Assembly: GCF_042610495.1 (NCBI RefSeq)
Contig: NZ_JBHGAP010000002.1
Span: forward strand, 62,001 to 126,000
DNA: 64,000 nt
Source: RU20A sp042610495
GTDB lineage: Bacteria; Pseudomonadota; Alphaproteobacteria; Rhizobiales; Rhizobiaceae
Direction of reading: 5' to 3'
Below the pieces are notes generated by a model. That model did no database searches, was not told the DNA's origin, and worked only from the letters and a program-made list of their open reading frames with translations. Position 1 is the first letter of the stretch; every line of letters begins with the position of its first letter. Made by a program: the position numbers and the translations under genes. Positions 52,444 through 60,257 of this stretch are shown here, in pieces.

Positions 52444-52522
52444 CGGAGGGATGGCGCGACTGCCGAAAGACAATGAGCCGCTCGCTGCGTGCTTGCTTTT
52501 GAAACCCGGACTGGACTTACCC

Positions 52523-53167
52523 ATGCGCACGCTCGACACCCGCACCATCGTCGTTGCCAGCCACAATGCCGGCAAGATCGCCGAGATCCGCGATCTCATC
52601 GGCCCCTTCGGCTTTTCGGCGAAGTCAGCGGCCGAGCTTTCTTTCGTGGAGCCCGACGAGACAGGCACGACCTTCGAGGAGAACGCCGCGATCAAGGCGC
52701 TCGCCTCGGCAAAGGCGTCCGGGCTGCCGTCTCTGTCGGATGATTCCGGCATTGTGGTGGATGCGCTCGATGGCGCGCCCGGCGTCTACACCGCCAACTG
52801 GGCGGAAACGGCTGAGGGCACGCGCGATTTCCAGATGGCCATGCAGAAGGTCGAGGATGCGCTTGCCGAAAAAGGGGCGACCGACCCGGCGCAGCGCACC
52901 GCCCGTTTCGTCTCCGTGCTCTGCCTCGCCTGGCCCGACGGGCACACGGAAACCTTCCGCGGCGAAGTGGAGGGCACCGTCGTCTGGCCGCCGCGCGGCA
53001 CCCAGGGCTTCGGCTATGATCCGATCTTCAAGCCAGAGGGCCATGAGCGCACCTTCGGCGAGATGAGCGCCGAGGAAAAGCATGGCTGGAAGCCCGGCGA
53101 TGCCGAGGCACTCTCGCACCGGGCGCGCGCCTTCAAGCTCTTCGTCGAAACCTGTCTGACGGCATGA
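52523..53167 (+). CDS. rdgB: Non-canonical purine NTP pyrophosphatase (RdgB/HAM1)
   Basis: RdgB hydrolyses dITP, ITP and XTP to keep damaged purines out of nucleic acids. The 214-residue product from 52523 (MRTLDTRTIVVASHNAGKIA) has the SHNAGKIAEI nucleotide loop, TFEENAAIKALASAKASGLP, the catalytic LSDDSGIVVDALDGAPGVYT and PRGTQGFGYDPIFKPEGHER. An upstream in-frame run to 52334 passes through the repeat and is rejected. Its stop overlaps the hemW ATG (ATGA). The rph-rdgB-hemW order is common in proteobacteria. Confidence 0.96.
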   Translation: MRTLDTRTIVVASHNAGKIAEIRDLIGPFGFSAKSAAELSFVEPDETGTTFEENAAIKALASAKASGLPSLSDDSGIVVDALDGAPGVYTANWAETAEGTRDFQMAMQKVEDALAEKGATDPAQRTARFVSVLCLAWPDGHTETFRGEVEGTVVWPPRGTQGFGYDPIFKPEGHERTFGEMSAEEKHGWKPGDAEALSHRARAFKLFVETCLTA

Positions 53168-54351
53168 CCATGCAGCCGGCCCGTATTTCCGCGCTTTCCG
53201 ATGGCCAGGATCCGGGCTTCGGCGTCTATCTGCACTGGCCCTTCTGCGCGGCCAAATGCCCTTACTGCGACTTCAACAGCCATGTGCGCCACCAGCCGGT
53301 GGATCAGGCCCGCTTCATCTCCGCGTTTCTCAAGGAGATGGATGCGGCCTTCGCCCTGAGCGGCCCGCGCACCGTCACCTCCATCTTCATCGGCGGCGGC
53401 ACGCCCTCGCTGATGGCGCCGGAAACGGTCGGTGCGCTTCTCGATGGCATCGCGGCGCGCTGGAGCGTGCGTGATGGCATCGAGGTGACGATCGAGGCCA
53501 ATCCTTCCAGCGTCGAGGCCGACCGCTTCCGTGGCTACCGCGCCGCCGGCGTCAACCGCGTGTCGATGGGCGTGCAGGCCTTGAACGACCGCGACCTGAA
53601 ATTCCTCGGCCGCCTCCACAACGTGGAAGAGGCGCTGACAGCCATCCGGCTGGCGCGCGAGATCTTCCCGCGCATGTCCTTCGACCTCATCTATGCCCGT
53701 CCCGGCCAGACGGTCGAAGAGTGGGATGCGGAACTGAAGCAGGCGATTTCCTATGCCGTCGATCACCTCTCGCTCTACCAGCTGACGATCGAGGAGGGCA
53801 CGCCCTTCTTCGGCCTGCACAAGGCCGGCAAGCTCCTGGTGCCCGATGGCGAGCAATCCGCCATTCTTTATGAGGCAACACAGGAGATCACCGCACGCGA
53901 GGGCATGCCGGCCTATGAGGTGTCCAATCACGCCCGGCCCGGCGCCGAGAGCCGCCACAACCTCACCTACTGGCGCTATGGCGATTATGCCGGCATCGGT
54001 CCCGGCGCCCATGGCCGCCTCACATCCGGCCACCGCAAGCTCGCCACCGCCACCGAACGGCATCCGGAAACCTGGCTGCAGGCGGTGGAGCGCGACGGTC
54101 ACGGCATGATCGAGATCGAGCCGCTCGGTCTTGAGGAACAGGCCGATGAGCTGCTCCTGATGGGGCTGAGGCTCAAGGAAGGCGTCGATCTCGCCCGCTG
54201 GCAGGCACTTTCCGGCCGCGAGCCCGATCCGGTGCGCGAACAGGATCTGATCGACCACGGCTTCATCGAACGCATCGGCAATTCGCGCCTGCGCTGCACG
54301 CCGCAGGGCATGCTGATCCTCGATGCCGTGGTGGCGGATCTCGCCTGCTGA
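53164..54351 (+). CDS. hemW: Radical SAM protein HemW (heme chaperone; HemN-like)
   Basis: HemW belongs to the coproporphyrinogen III oxidase-like family, but members of this length act as heme chaperones rather than oxidases. The 395-residue product has the cluster motif C-x3-C-x2-C as FCAAKCPYCDFNSH, then IFIGGGTPSLM, GVQALNDRDLKFLGR and LIYARPGQTVEEWDAELKQA. The C-terminal HemN_C domain includes EEQADELLLMGLRLKEGVDL. The C-x3-C-x2-C-D-F form, without the extra cysteine of HemN, supports HemW. It overlaps rdgB by four bases. Confidence 0.92.
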   Translation: MTMQPARISALSDGQDPGFGVYLHWPFCAAKCPYCDFNSHVRHQPVDQARFISAFLKEMDAAFALSGPRTVTSIFIGGGTPSLMAPETVGALLDGIAARWSVRDGIEVTIEANPSSVEADRFRGYRAAGVNRVSMGVQALNDRDLKFLGRLHNVEEALTAIRLAREIFPRMSFDLIYARPGQTVEEWDAELKQAISYAVDHLSLYQLTIEEGTPFFGLHKAGKLLVPDGEQSAILYEATQEITAREGMPAYEVSNHARPGAESRHNLTYWRYGDYAGIGPGAHGRLTSGHRKLATATERHPETWLQAVERDGHGMIEIEPLGLEEQADELLLMGLRLKEGVDLARWQALSGREPDPVREQDLIDHGFIERIGNSRLRCTPQGMLILDAVVADLAC

Positions 54352-54382
54352 GCGCGCGGCGAGATCCGGATCCCTCCTCCGC

Positions 54383-54868
54383 CTACCCGCCCAGCGTCGC
54401 GGCAAGCGCCGCCAACTGGTCGGTTGCCTTGCCCCAGCCTTCGTGGAAGCCCATCTCCTCGTGGGTCTTGCGATCCTCGGCGTTCCAGTGGCGCACGGTG
54501 GCGGTGTAGCGCGTGCCGCCGGCCTCGTCCGCGAAGGTGATGATGCCGACCATGAAGGCCTTGTTCGAGGGCTGCCAGGCTGCCGTGAAGGCATCGGTGA
54601 AGACGAGCTTTTCGTTCTCCACCACCTCCAGATAAAGACCTTCGCTGGGGAAACGGTCGCCATCGGGCGATTCCATCACGATGCGGCTGCGTCCACCGGC
54701 GCGCACGTCGAGTTCGGCTTCCACCGTCTTCCACGGCGCCGGCGTGAACCAGCGGGTGATGAGCGCCGGGTCCGTCCAGCAGCGATAGAGCGCGGCCCGC
54801 GGCACCGGAATGAGGCGGCTCAGCATCAGCGCGCGCTGATCCTCGTTGGTCTGTCCATCGTCGGCCAT
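54383..54868 (-). CDS. AHSA1/SRPBCC family protein
   Basis: A 161-residue START-like fold protein, read from 54868 (MADDGQTNEDQRALMLSRLI). It shows the AHSA1 pattern: LIPVPRAALYRCWTDPALIT, RWFTPAPWKTVEAELDVRAGG, SEGLYLEVVENEKLVFTDAF and FHEGWGKATDQLAAL. Such proteins bind hydrophobic ligands in a cavity, but their functions are mostly unknown, and some co-occur with ArsR regulators; none is adjacent here. A longer version to 55324 would run through a neighbouring secreted-protein gene and is rejected. It is convergent with hemW. Confidence 0.88.
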   Translation of the reverse strand: MADDGQTNEDQRALMLSRLIPVPRAALYRCWTDPALITRWFTPAPWKTVEAELDVRAGGRSRIVMESPDGDRFPSEGLYLEVVENEKLVFTDAFTAAWQPSNKAFMVGIITFADEAGGTRYTATVRHWNAEDRKTHEEMGFHEGWGKATDQLAALAATLGG

Positions 54869-55114
54869 GTCGTCCTCCCTGTCGTGCGGGGCTTCGGCGC
54901 CTCTCCGGCTCCGGACCCGCCTCGTCGCTGTTGGAGAGCGATCATGCCAAATGCGGGCGCGCAAGGCAAAGCTCAGTGCCCCCGTCAAATCTGACAGGCG
55001 ATGCCTGGGTGGGGAGCCTGTTTCCGGCGGAACAGCGGGCGGGCGGAAGAGATGCGATTGTCGGGTCACTGGATGAGACGGGCTCATCCAAACCAGATCA
55101 AGGGACCTCACATC

Positions 55115-55291
55115 ATGCGCAAGATCGTTCTCTCCGCCGCCATCGCCGCCGTCGCAGCCCTCTCCTTTGCCGCCCCCTCGCAGGCCGGGTACTACAGCTA
55201 CGATTACCAGCCGGTCTGCCACATCAAGAAGATCAAGACCTGGGACTACTACGGCAACCTGGTGATCAAGAAGATCAAGGTCTGCAAGTAA
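55115..55291 (+). CDS. Small secreted protein with Cys-bracketed C-terminal motif (paralogue A)
   Basis: A 58-residue protein from 55115 (MRKIVLSAAIAAVAALSFAA) with AAGGGA upstream. It has a clear signal peptide (about 1-24, cleavage near SQA-GYY). The mature peptide of about 34 residues ends with a block bounded by two cysteines 22 residues apart, containing C-H-I-K-K-I, then W-D-Y-Y-G-N-L-V and K-K-I-K-V-C. It is basic and aromatic, and could form one disulfide in the periplasm or outside. The protein at 61946 carries the same block. I know no function for this family. It is a single gene between AHSA1 and dnaA with its own terminator. Confidence 0.8.
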   Translation: MRKIVLSAAIAAVAALSFAAPSQAGYYSYDYQPVCHIKKIKTWDYYGNLVIKKIKVCK

Positions 55292-55305
55292 CGAGCGGCC
55301 AAAGC

Positions 55306-55343
55306 AAAGAGCGCGGGCGGACACCGGTCCACCCGCGCTCTTT
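55306..55343. terminator. Terminator between small secreted protein gene A and dnaA
   Basis: AAAGAGCGCGGG (55306-55317) pairs with CCCGCGCTCTTT (55332-55343), with GGAC/GGTCC pairing inside the loop. It is symmetric and can end transcription from both sides. Confidence 0.8.
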
Positions 55344-55368
55344 GTGCGTTGAAGGGGCCGGAAGCGGC

Positions 55369-56931
55369 CTATTCGTTGATGAGGCGCTTCAAGAGCTCGA
55401 TCTCGTGGCCGAGCTTGGTATCGGCGGAGATCAATTCCTCGATCTTGCGCACGGCGTGCAGAACGGTCGTGTGGTCGCGCCCGCCGAAGCGGCGGCCGAT
55501 CTCCGGGAAGGAACGCGGCGTCAGCGTCTTCGACAGATACATGGCGATCTGGCGCGGCTTGACGATGACGCGGGTGCGGCGGTTCGACACCAGCTCCTGG
55601 CGCGAGACATTGTAGTGCTTGGCGACGACGCGCTGGATGTCCTCGATGCGCACGCGGCGGGGCTCGCCGGTGTTGACGAGGTGGCCGAGCAGTTCATCGA
55701 CGCGTTCCAGCGACAGCTGCGGCTCGAAGGAGCGGCGGAAGAGCAGCTGGTTGAAGGCGCCTTCCAGCTCGCGGCCGCTGGCCGTCACCTGCCGGGCGAC
55801 GTGGCTCAGGATCTCGACGGGGATATCGAGGCTCGCATCGTCCTGGCGGGCGGCGTCGAGGCGGCGCTGCAGGATTTCCAGACGCATCTCGTAATCGGGC
55901 CCTTCCAGCTCGATCGCCACGCCGCCCTGCAGGCGGGAGCGCACGCGGCTGTCGAGGGATTCCAGCTCCCAGGGCGCGCGGTCGGCGGCGACGACCACCT
56001 GGCGGGCGCTGTCGAGCAGCATGTTGAGCAGATGGCAGAACTCGTTCTGGATCGACTTGCCCTGCAGGAACTGCATGTCGTCGATGATCAGGAGATCGAT
56101 ATTGCGCAGCGATTCCTTCAGCGACAGGGCGTCATTGTCGCGGATGGCGGTGGCAAAGCGCCACATGAAATATTCGGCCGTCAGATAGACCACGCGGGGG
56201 GCGCGCGGCGACCGGATCGCTTCCGCGGCGATCGCCTGCAGAAGGTGCGTCTTGCCGAGGCCGACACTCGAATGGACGAAGAGCGGGTTGAAGCGCACGG
56301 CACCGGCGCCGGCTTCCGCGATGGTGCGGGCAGCGGCAAGGGCAACACGGTTGGAGGAGCCTTCGACGAAGCTCTCAAAGGTGTAGCGCGGATCGAGCGG
56401 CGAGCCGAAGAGCGGGGTTGCCGGCGCCTGCGGCTTTGCGGCCTGGGGCAGGCTTGCGGCGGCAACGGCGCCGACGGTCTGCGGCAGGGGGCGGCGCGCC
56501 GGCTGCTGGGCCGTGTCCTGGCCGGCTGCGGCCGTGTTTTCCTCGCGTTCCGGCACACGGCCACGGGTCGCCGAGCGGACGAGGATTTCGACCTTCAGGA
56601 TTTCGGCATCTTCCTGCTGGAAGAGGCTGGTGATGATGTCGAGGTAGCGGTTGTTGATCCACGACTTCAGGAAGGTCGTGGGCACCGTGAGACGCACCAC
56701 GCTCTTGGAGACCGAATGCAGCTTCAACCGCGCAAACCAGCTCGCATACACATCGGGACCGACCTGGGCCTTCAGGCGGGCGCTCACACGCTCGAACATT
56801 GCGTTGTGCGCCGCCATACCGTCATTGTCCCCTGTCGTCGTGTCACACCGCGCCTGTGACCGTTCATCCGCGTGGAAGTGAGCCGCGCCCTTTTTGGACA
56901 CGTCTTCCGCTGCCGCCATCGTCATTCGCAT
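55369..56931 (-). CDS. dnaA: Chromosomal replication initiator protein DnaA
   Basis: DnaA opens oriC. The 520-residue product from 56931 (MRMTMAAAEDVSKKGAAHFH) has a GGAAGG site seven bases upstream; a TTG at 56946 would lie across that site. Domain I (about 45-125, VSARLKAQVGPDVYASWFAR) is followed by a Pro/Ala-rich linker. The AAA+ domain III has Walker A SSVGLGKTHLLQ, a variant without the usual first glycines, and Walker B LLIIDDMQFLQG. The DNA-binding signature in domain IV is RRFGGRDHTTVLHAVRKIEE. The roughly 40-residue N-terminal extension (KKGAAHFHADERSQAR) is rhizobial. It is preceded by a leader of about 970 bp. Confidence 0.97.
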   Translation of the reverse strand: MRMTMAAAEDVSKKGAAHFHADERSQARCDTTTGDNDGMAAHNAMFERVSARLKAQVGPDVYASWFARLKLHSVSKSVVRLTVPTTFLKSWINNRYLDIITSLFQQEDAEILKVEILVRSATRGRVPEREENTAAAGQDTAQQPARRPLPQTVGAVAAASLPQAAKPQAPATPLFGSPLDPRYTFESFVEGSSNRVALAAARTIAEAGAGAVRFNPLFVHSSVGLGKTHLLQAIAAEAIRSPRAPRVVYLTAEYFMWRFATAIRDNDALSLKESLRNIDLLIIDDMQFLQGKSIQNEFCHLLNMLLDSARQVVVAADRAPWELESLDSRVRSRLQGGVAIELEGPDYEMRLEILQRRLDAARQDDASLDIPVEILSHVARQVTASGRELEGAFNQLLFRRSFEPQLSLERVDELLGHLVNTGEPRRVRIEDIQRVVAKHYNVSRQELVSNRRTRVIVKPRQIAMYLSKTLTPRSFPEIGRRFGGRDHTTVLHAVRKIEELISADTKLGHEIELLKRLINE

Positions 56932-57853
56932 TCTGCCGCCTTCCAAGTCTGTCGCAGAAGCAGGAGCCTGCCTCTGTTGTCCGCCGAAGTCCTAGGCCCG
57001 CCCGGCTCATCCGGACGGTGGTGCCAGGGACCACCTGTGTCTTTGCTGACGTGCCAGCCCCTCATCTGCTGGACCGTCCTGGTGCGCACCGGCCTTGGCG
57101 ACCTCTCCCTCGCCGTGGCCTGCCAGGTACGCTCCGGTCAATCCGCCTGTCCGCAGATCCCCCGGCCTTCACCCGGCCTCAACTCTCCTTCGTCATCCGA
57201 GCCATCCAACGCATTACATACTCACTCGATCCATGTTCATGCGGGGCAGCCGCCGCCCGGACCGGCCGCCCTCATGCGCCCGGTTCTCCGCTCCATGCCA
57301 ATCGCCATCGTCATGCCACCCCAGTTTCGAGCCGGCATTGAAACGAAAGACGCCATTCCGACGCCGCTGCGGCGCAGGAGGTCACGTCACACAATTGTCG
57401 ATGGAACGGTGCGTCACCACTCCGATCAGAAAGCAGTCGGTGCGAACAGCATCCTGCAAGGTCTCATAGAAAGGCCTGTGGAAGCCGCTCTCCGTCGTCT
57501 CTGATGGAGGCATTTAGGCAGGAGTGCCGGGCAAGATCAATTAGGATTTTTACCGGTGCGGACGTGGGGAGGCGTTGACTCTTGCACCGGATTTCGACCC
57601 ACGTCCTCTGCAAAAAAGAGAATCGCAGGAGAATCAAAGGCTTTGATTTTCGACTTTTTCGCGCAGGGCCGGAGAAGCAAAAAAATAAAAAATCGCTTGA
57701 CTCGAATGCATAGCCGGCTGCTGTCACATTCACGGGGTCATGTAAGCAAACACTACCGCAAGCCCCTGAAATCCTTTAGGAATTTTCAGCATGTGGAAAA
57801 CATGACGTGTTGCTCATGTAGAGATTTTGCGTCTATTCCAGAGGCATGAATCC
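56932..57853 (-). promoter_or_regulatory. Long leader and promoter region of dnaA
   Basis: No convincing gene is present in this space; reading frames here have Ser/Pro/His-rich, shadow-like translations. The first 600 bp are GC-rich. From about 57530 to 57850 the sequence is AT-rich, with runs of A and T. A possible dnaA promoter is TTGATC (57540-57535), 18 bp, TAAATG (57516-57511) on the minus strand, which would make a leader of about 570 bases. Four GANTC sites (57577, 57620, 57631, 57699) and a fifth at 57848 suit CcrM control. One relaxed DnaA-box-like TTTTCCACA lies at about 57794-57802. Confidence 0.5.
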
Positions 57854-57883
57854 GAAAAGCCCGGCACAGGGGCCGGGCTTTTC
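57854..57883 (-). terminator. Terminator of rpsT
   Basis: GAAAAGCCCGGC (57854-57865) pairs perfectly with GCCGGGCTTTTC (57872-57883), with a six-base loop. On the minus strand it ends in CTTTTC, 21 bp past the rpsT stop. Confidence 0.85.
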
Positions 57884-57904
57884 AGCAATCGATTTCGGTC
57901 GATA

Positions 57905-58171
57905 TCAGGCCGACAGGGCCTTCACGCGGCTCGCCAGACGCGAGACCTTGCGGGATGCCGTGTTGGCATGCAGGACGCCCTTGCTGGCGGCGCGTGCGAG
58001 TTCCGGCTGGGCAGCCTTGAGGGCGGCGGCAGCAGCGGCTGCATCACCCGATGCAATCGCTTCTTCGACCTTGCGGACGTAGGTGCGAACACGCGAACGA
58101 CGAGCCTTGTTCACTTCAGTGCGGCGAGCGATCTTGCGGGTCGCCTTCTTCGCCGAGGACGTATTGGCCAT
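57905..58171 (-). CDS. rpsT: 30S ribosomal protein S20
   Basis: This is bS20, a primary 16S rRNA binder of the small subunit. The 88-residue product from 58171 (MANTSSAKKATRKIARRTEV) shows the family pattern: basic N-terminus, NKARRSRVRTYVRKVEEAIA, Ala-rich middle and KGVLHANTASRKVSRLASRV. An upstream start at 58243 adds 24 residues without homology. It lies between mutM and dnaA, all on the minus strand, as in related genomes. Confidence 0.97.
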   Translation of the reverse strand: MANTSSAKKATRKIARRTEVNKARRSRVRTYVRKVEEAIASGDAAAAAAALKAAQPELARAASKGVLHANTASRKVSRLASRVKALSA

Positions 58172-58322
58172 AGATGCCTCTCTTCGAAATCTGACACGAA
58201 CTCCACCTTCGCGGCGTGGGTCACGGCGACCTGTCACATCCAAGCAATTCGGGAGCTTGACCGGAACCCCCAGGCGGGCGTTCCAAACTGAGGGCGGCGT
58301 ATACCGGCAAAAGTCCGGCCCG

Positions 58323-59294
58323 TCAACGCGCTATTTTCAGATTCCGCTTGCCCACAGCCTTTGCCGGCGCCTTTGCCGGGCGTCTGGCAGCGGCCTTTCC
58401 GGGCGGCTGGCAGACCGGGCAATGGAAAGTGGAACGGCCGGCCTGCACGGCGCGCGCCACGATTCCGGTGCAGCCATCCCGCCGGCAGGGCTCGCCCTCG
58501 CGGTCGTAGACGGAGAAGGCGTGCTGGAAGTAGCCGAGCGATCCGTCGGTGCGGATATGGTCGCGCAGCGACGAGCCGCCGGCCTCGATCGCCTCGGCGA
58601 TCACGGCGCGGACATGGTCGACGAGCGCCAGAAGCTCAGGGCGCGGACGGCCCTTGCCGTCGACCAGCGTGCCGGCCGCCTGTTCCGGCGCCAGTCCCGA
58701 ACGCCACAGCGCCTCGCAGACATAGATGTTGCCGAGGCCGGCGATGACCTTCTGGTCGAGCAGCGCGGTCTTCAGCGGCTGGGCCTTGCCGTCAAAGCGG
58801 GTGGCGAGATAGGCGGCGTCCAGCCAGTTGCCGGTCGGTTCCGGGCCGAGACCGCGCAGATAGGCGTTCTCCTCGCGCCCGCCGGCGGCGATCAGGTCCA
58901 TGAAGCCGAAACGACGCGGGTCGTTATAGACGACGCGCGCACGCCGGCCTTCCCGCTGCAGGTGGAAGACCACGTGGTCGTGGCGCGCATCTTTCGAGCG
59001 CGCCATGTGGAAGACGCCCGGCGTATCGGCGCCCTCCCCCTCCTCCTCGATGCGGAAGGAGCCGGACATGCCGAGATGGGAGAGAAGTGCCGCCCCGCCC
59101 TCCAGCTCGATCAGCAGATATTTGGCGCGGCGGGACAGCGCCTCGATCCGGCGGCCGGTGGCGGCGTGTGCGAGGCCGGCGGGAAAGGGAAAGCGCAGGT
59201 CCGGGCGGCGCAGCTCGAGCCTTTCGATCACCGCGCCTTCCATGACGGGGGCAAGCCCGCGCCGGACGGTCTCCACTTCGGGCAGTTCAGGCAT
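58323..59294 (-). CDS. mutM: Formamidopyrimidine-DNA glycosylase (MutM/Fpg)
   Basis: Fpg excises 8-oxoguanine and formamidopyrimidines. The 323-residue product begins MPELPEVETVRRGLAPVMEG, with catalytic Pro2 and Glu3, and has HLGMSGSFRI, YNDPRRFGFMDLI and the helix-two-turn-helix LLDQKVIAGLGNIYVCEALW. The zinc finger is C-x4-C near GEPCRRDGCTGI and C-x2-C in FHCPVCQ. The last 30 residues are a Lys/Ala/Pro-rich extension (AARRPAKAPAKAVGKRNLKI) after the finger, which makes it longer than the usual 270-295 residues. It is divergent from ubiE. Confidence 0.95.
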   Translation of the reverse strand: MPELPEVETVRRGLAPVMEGAVIERLELRRPDLRFPFPAGLAHAATGRRIEALSRRAKYLLIELEGGAALLSHLGMSGSFRIEEEGEGADTPGVFHMARSKDARHDHVVFHLQREGRRARVVYNDPRRFGFMDLIAAGGREENAYLRGLGPEPTGNWLDAAYLATRFDGKAQPLKTALLDQKVIAGLGNIYVCEALWRSGLAPEQAAGTLVDGKGRPRPELLALVDHVRAVIAEAIEAGGSSLRDHIRTDGSLGYFQHAFSVYDREGEPCRRDGCTGIVARAVQAGRSTFHCPVCQPPGKAAARRPAKAPAKAVGKRNLKIAR

Positions 59295-59476
59295 TTTCGT
59301 CCTTTCCGCGTGGCCGTCGCTTCGGAAGCGTTTGCCTCGGCACGCGTTTCACCTATATCGGGGCCTGACATCGGGCGGGTATGCCGCAGGCGGCCCCGTT
59401 TGCTTCAGATAGCGTGTGCAAAGACAATTCGCTATGGTCGCGCCGATTTTGCGGAACGGGTTTGGAGAGAAGACGG

Positions 59477-60253
59477 ATGACGAAGGCACGCACCTCTGCG
59501 GACGGCGGGATGGAAACCTCCTACGGCTTCCGCAATGTCGGCAAGGGCGAAAAGCAGGCCCTCGTCAACGATGTCTTCCACAAGGTCGCCAAGCGCTACG
59601 ACATCATGAACGACGTGATGTCGGCGGGCCTGCACCGGGCCTGGAAGGATGCGATGGTGGCCGCGCTCAATCCGCGCTCCAGCACCGGCTTCAAGGTATT
59701 GGACGTTGCCGGCGGCACGGGTGACATCGCGTTTCGCATCGTGGAAGCGTCCGGCCGGACCGCGCAGGCGACCGTGCTCGATATCAACGGCTCCATGCTC
59801 GCCGTCGGCGCCGAGCGGGCCGAGAAGAAGGGGCTTTCCGGCAACCTGACCTTCGTGGAAGCCAATGCCGAGGACCTGCCCTTCGAGGACGCCTCCTTCG
59901 ATGCCTATACGATCGCCTTCGGCATCCGCAATGTGCCGCGCATCGAGGTGGCGCTGTCGGAGGCCTTTCGCGTGCTGAAGCGCGGCGGGCGGCTGCTGGT
60001 TCTGGAATTTTCCGAAGTCGAGCTGCCACTGCTCGACCGTTTCTATGATGCGTGGTCCTTCAACGCGATCCCGCAGTTCGGCAAGATGATCACCGGCGAG
60101 TCCGAGCCCTACCAGTATCTCGTCGAATCCATCCGCAAGTTCCCGAACCAGGAGAATTTCGCGGCGATGATCCGCACCGCCGGCTTCTCCCGCGTCGGCT
60201 ACACCAATTACACCGGCGGCATTGCGGCGCTGCACTCCGGCTGGAAGCTGTGA
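59477..60253 (+). CDS. ubiE: Ubiquinone/menaquinone biosynthesis C-methyltransferase UbiE
   Basis: UbiE performs the C-methylation step of ubiquinone synthesis at the membrane. The 258-residue product from 59477 (MTKARTSADGGMETSYGFRN) has the family motif VHKVAKRYDIMNDVMSAGLH-like sequence (FHKVAKRYDIMNDVMSAGLH), the SAM loop KVLDVAGGTGDIAFR, and ITFGIRNVPRIEVALSEAFR-type sequence near residue 155. The C-terminal YTNYTGGIAALHSGWKL is typical. GGAGAGAAG lies upstream. It is five bases before ubiB. The pair drives respiratory quinone synthesis. Confidence 0.95.
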   Translation: MTKARTSADGGMETSYGFRNVGKGEKQALVNDVFHKVAKRYDIMNDVMSAGLHRAWKDAMVAALNPRSSTGFKVLDVAGGTGDIAFRIVEASGRTAQATVLDINGSMLAVGAERAEKKGLSGNLTFVEANAEDLPFEDASFDAYTIAFGIRNVPRIEVALSEAFRVLKRGGRLLVLEFSEVELPLLDRFYDAWSFNAIPQFGKMITGESEPYQYLVESIRKFPNQENFAAMIRTAGFSRVGYTNYTGGIAALHSGWKL

Positions 60254-60257
60254 GCCG

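Noticed and set aside
56872..57504. A 210-codon plus-strand frame upstream of dnaA
   Set aside because: Ser/Pro/His-rich translation, overlap with the 5' end of dnaA, and no homology-like pattern.
56932..57904. oriC next to dnaA
   Set aside because: Only one relaxed DnaA-box-like sequence was seen. In Rhizobiales the origin is known to lie near hemE, which is not in the window.
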